Positions 6,677-7,757 of a DNA stretch of 7,757 bases are shown here, in pieces. The stretch is from Cytophagales bacterium (lineage in GTDB: Bacteria > Bacteroidota > Bacteroidia > Cytophagales > Spirosomataceae). Below the pieces are notes generated by a model. It did not search any database, was not told where the DNA came from, and saw only the letters and a program-made list of their open reading frames with translations. Position numbers and translations under genes: made by a program. Numbering within the stretch: the stretch's first letter is position 1; each line of letters begins with the position of its first letter. The stretch is taken from the NCBI GenBank assembly GCA_013205605.1, contig JABMMK010000367.1, positions 1-7,757 of the forward strand. Reading direction: 5' to 3'.

Positions 6677-6813
6677 AGCAAAATTGGACCGATAAAACCA
6701 TTTTGTTTCATTTTAAATAAACCCACATTTCTCTCGAAAATCCCTCTCTTGCTATCCATTTTGCTTTCATCTCCGTTAAATAAAAGAATTCAACCTTTTG
6801 AGGTGGATTTGGG
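6677..6813 (+). repeat. Dispersed repeat, long copy C
   Basis: Three blocks align with the copy at 7610-7744, at the same spacing within a few bases. AGCAAAATTGGACCGATA opens it; 15 of these bases (AAAATTGGACCGATA) are exact in the last copy and all 18 in copy B. The central block 6736-6757 (GAAAATC...TGCTATCC) matches 19 of 22 bases. CTTTTGAGGTGGATTTGGG (6795-6813) is identical over 19 bases. The segments between are diverged. It encodes no recognisable protein and I do not recognise a named element. Confidence 0.8.
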
Positions 6814-6836
6814 CGTAACTAAGGGCCAACTCTATT

Positions 6837-6852
6837 GATCCACTAGTGGATC
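6837..6852. repeat. Perfect 16-bp palindrome beside repeat copy C
   Basis: GATCCACTAGTGGATC is fully self-complementary and starts 24 bases after the right end of repeat copy C. A wider TTGATC (6835-6840) / GATCAA (6860-6865) pair overlaps it. It could be a protein-binding site or part of the mobile unit that carried the repeat. Confidence 0.5.
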
Positions 6853-7064
6853 TTAATCAGATCAAGACGAAACCCAAATTTTACAATTCAAGAAAAGTGA
6901 ATGATTTAATTCCGTTCAAGTGGTTTAAAATCAATTTATTGTGATATCTCGTTTGCTGCTTTTTATAAAAGTGTTTGTTTTATTTAAATGAATTAATTGC
7001 CAAGTTCGAATCCATTTTGAACAATATGAATTTGAAAATTCAATGATTGCTGACAATTTATATT

Positions 7065-7093
7065 TTGACAACATACATTTAAAAGTATCATTT
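7065..7093 (+). promoter_or_regulatory. Possible promoter of the small secreted protein gene
   Basis: TTG (7065-7067) is followed after 18 bases by TATCATTT (7086-7093), an approximate Bacteroidota -33/-7 pair. It would leave a roughly 40-base A-rich leader before the ATG at 7136. The -7 match has one extra base, so this is tentative. Confidence 0.3.
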
Positions 7094-7135
7094 AATAAAA
7101 AAATATTTATATTTGAAAATAAAAAAAACATAAAT

Positions 7136-7441
7136 ATGAAAAAGTACTTAATGCTTTCCGTTGTAGCTTTTTTCTTCACAGCTGCCAACGCATTTGACAA
7201 AGGAGAGTGGACTGGATTTATCTCTGATGATAAATGCGGAGCTAAAGGCAATAGCAAAGGCCATGCCGCCTGTGCTAAAGATTGCGTAAAGAAAGGCGCT
7301 AAAATTGTTTTTGTCAGTGGTGATAAAGTTTATACCATCAAAGACACCAAAAAAGTAGAAGAATTCGTTGGCGAAGAGGTAACCATTACTGGTTCCATCA
7401 CGAACGATGTTCTAGAAATTACCAAATTGGTCAAAAAATAA
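7136..7441 (+). CDS. Small secreted or periplasmic three-cysteine protein, function unknown
   Basis: This is a 101-residue precursor. MKKYLMLSVVAFFFTAANA is a clear Sec signal peptide with an AXA-type cleavage site at 17-19, leaving about 82 residues starting FDKGEW. The frame stays open upstream to an ATG at 7043, but 7136 is preferred because it places the signal peptide at the N-terminus behind an A-rich leader. The mature part has WTGFISDDKCGAKG, then HAACAKDCVKKGAKIVFV, giving Cys34, Cys46 and Cys50 with His43. A KVYTI strand and GEEVTITGSITNDVLEI follow. The latter resembles the closing strands of a small OB-like barrel. Similar WISD-x-x-CGA proteins of unknown role occur in secreted proteomes of several phyla, as I recall. 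The cysteine/histidine cluster might bind a metal or form a disulfide. It is a single-gene unit, with a strong hairpin 100 bases downstream and no link to the hydroxyproline genes. Confidence 0.8.
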   Translation: MKKYLMLSVVAFFFTAANAFDKGEWTGFISDDKCGAKGNSKGHAACAKDCVKKGAKIVFVSGDKVYTIKDTKKVEEFVGEEVTITGSITNDVLEITKLVKK

Positions 7442-7541
7442 AAACCAATAGTACACAATACCTGTAATCAGTTTGAACAAGTTTGTTCTCTTGACAAACC
7501 AAGATTTATGGGTATTCGATAAAAGCTTTTATTTTCGACTA

Positions 7542-7585
7542 AAAAAGGGTCTTTTGTAATTTAATAATTACATAAGACCCTTTTT
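7542..7585. terminator. Strong, probably bidirectional hairpin terminator
   Basis: The arms 7542-7560 and 7567-7585 pair over 19 positions with a single T-T mismatch around the loop TTAATA. AAAAAGGGTCTT pairs with AAGACCCTTTTT, and TGTAAT with ATTACA. The A-run on the left and T-run on the right give U-tracts on either strand. It would end the small secreted protein transcript 100 bases past its stop, and also any transcript arriving from the right. Confidence 0.85.
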
Positions 7586-7609
7586 GGTTTCAAAATCCCC
7601 TACATCGTT

Positions 7610-7757
7610 GGTAAAATTGGACCGATAAAGGTTATTTCTTAGGGAGTGTTTAAAATTAAAAACGTAGGATTTTTCCTGAAAATCTCTCTCGTGCTACCCG
7701 ATGCTTTTGCTCCTGTAAAATTACTCTTTTGAGGTGGATTTGGGTGCACCCAAAGGC
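7610..7757 (+). repeat. Dispersed repeat, long copy D, reaching the window edge
   Basis: This is the best-preserved copy. AAAATTGGACCGATA (7613-7627) is followed by GTTATTTCTTAGGGAGTGTT (7631-7650), as in copies A and B. The central block 7678-7699 and CTTTTGAGGTGGATTTGGG (7726-7744) are shared with copy C. It continues into a perfect palindrome at 7739-7754. The true right end may lie beyond the window. Confidence 0.8.
7739..7754. repeat. Perfect 16-bp palindrome at the right end of repeat copy D
   Basis: TTTGGGTGCACCCAAA is fully self-complementary and overlaps the last bases of the conserved GGTGGATTTGGG block. The equivalent place in copy C (TTTGGGCGTAACTAAGG) has lost the symmetry, so copy D may be closer to the ancestral form. 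Confidence 0.6.

Larger units (their letters stand above)
6557..7135. other. Gene-free region between divergent genes
   Basis: This is the shared upstream region of the minus-strand DapA-family gene and the plus-strand small secreted protein. It holds long repeat copy C, a 16-bp perfect palindrome (6837-6852) and a small inverted repeat TGAATTT-GA-AAATTCA (7027-7042). I see no coding sequence on either strand with a plausible start and composition. I found no TTTGACGACG element upstream of the DapA-family gene. Confidence 0.6.
7442..7757. other. Gene-free right end of the window
   Basis: There is no plausible gene here. It contains the strong hairpin at 7542-7585 and then the last long repeat copy, which reaches the window edge. 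The spacer between the small secreted protein gene and the hairpin (7442-7541) shows nothing recognisable. Confidence 0.6.

Noticed and set aside
7004..7013. GTTCGAATCC, identical to a typical tRNA T-loop region
   Set aside because: The flanking bases do not form a T-stem, and no acceptor, D or anticodon arms can be folded upstream. No tRNA gene or convincing fragment.
6931..7257. Antisense open frame across the small secreted protein gene and its leader
   Set aside because: It runs against a gene with a clear signal peptide and has low-complexity, AT-driven composition.
161..7757. CRISPR array or tandem repeat
   Set aside because: The repeated units are kilobases apart, differ in length and are separated by genes. 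There is no regular spacing and no cas gene.

Overview
The window looks like a chromosomal segment from an AT-rich member of the Bacteroidota, possibly a Chitinophagaceae or Sphingobacteriales relative. That placement is inferred from A/T-rich leaders without a clear Shine-Dalgarno sequence, possible matches to the Bacteroidota-type promoter (TTG about 17-23 nt before TAnnTTTG), and the protein sequences themselves. No rRNA, tRNA, CRISPR array or complete insertion sequence was found.

Layout: bases 1-301 are gene-free and hold one degenerate copy of a dispersed repeat and a candidate operator. A plus-strand pair follows: a TSUP (TauE/SafE-type) membrane permease (302-1189) and, 11 bases later, a single-chain iron-sulfur L-serine dehydratase (1201-2778). 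The short gap after it (2779-3042) contains the remnant of a secreted-protein gene, whose last codon abuts another repeat copy. Three minus-strand genes converge on the pair. In transcription order they are a DapA-family aldolase/deaminase (6556-5642), a 4-hydroxyproline epimerase (5434-4382) and a DadA-like FAD dehydrogenase (4296-3043). The right end has a 579-base gene-free stretch, a small secreted three-cysteine protein (7136-7441), a strong hairpin terminator, and a last repeat copy running to the window edge.

Function: the three minus-strand enzymes fit successive steps of hydroxyproline catabolism. The epimerase converts trans-4-hydroxy-L-proline to cis-4-hydroxy-D-proline. The FAD enzyme oxidises that to pyrroline-4-hydroxy-2-carboxylate. 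The DapA-family enzyme deaminates and dehydrates it to 2-oxoglutarate semialdehyde. The final semialdehyde dehydrogenase is not in the window. The permease/serine dehydratase pair may belong to the same amino-acid-use programme: a 16-base element containing TTTGACGACG lies in front of the permease and, with one mismatch, in front of the epimerase, where a second, nearly palindromic copy also occurs.

The other notable element is an unrecognised dispersed repeat with the core AAAATTGGACCGATA. It has two copies of about 135 bases and two short ones, plus one doubtful relic. All are intergenic and in the same orientation.
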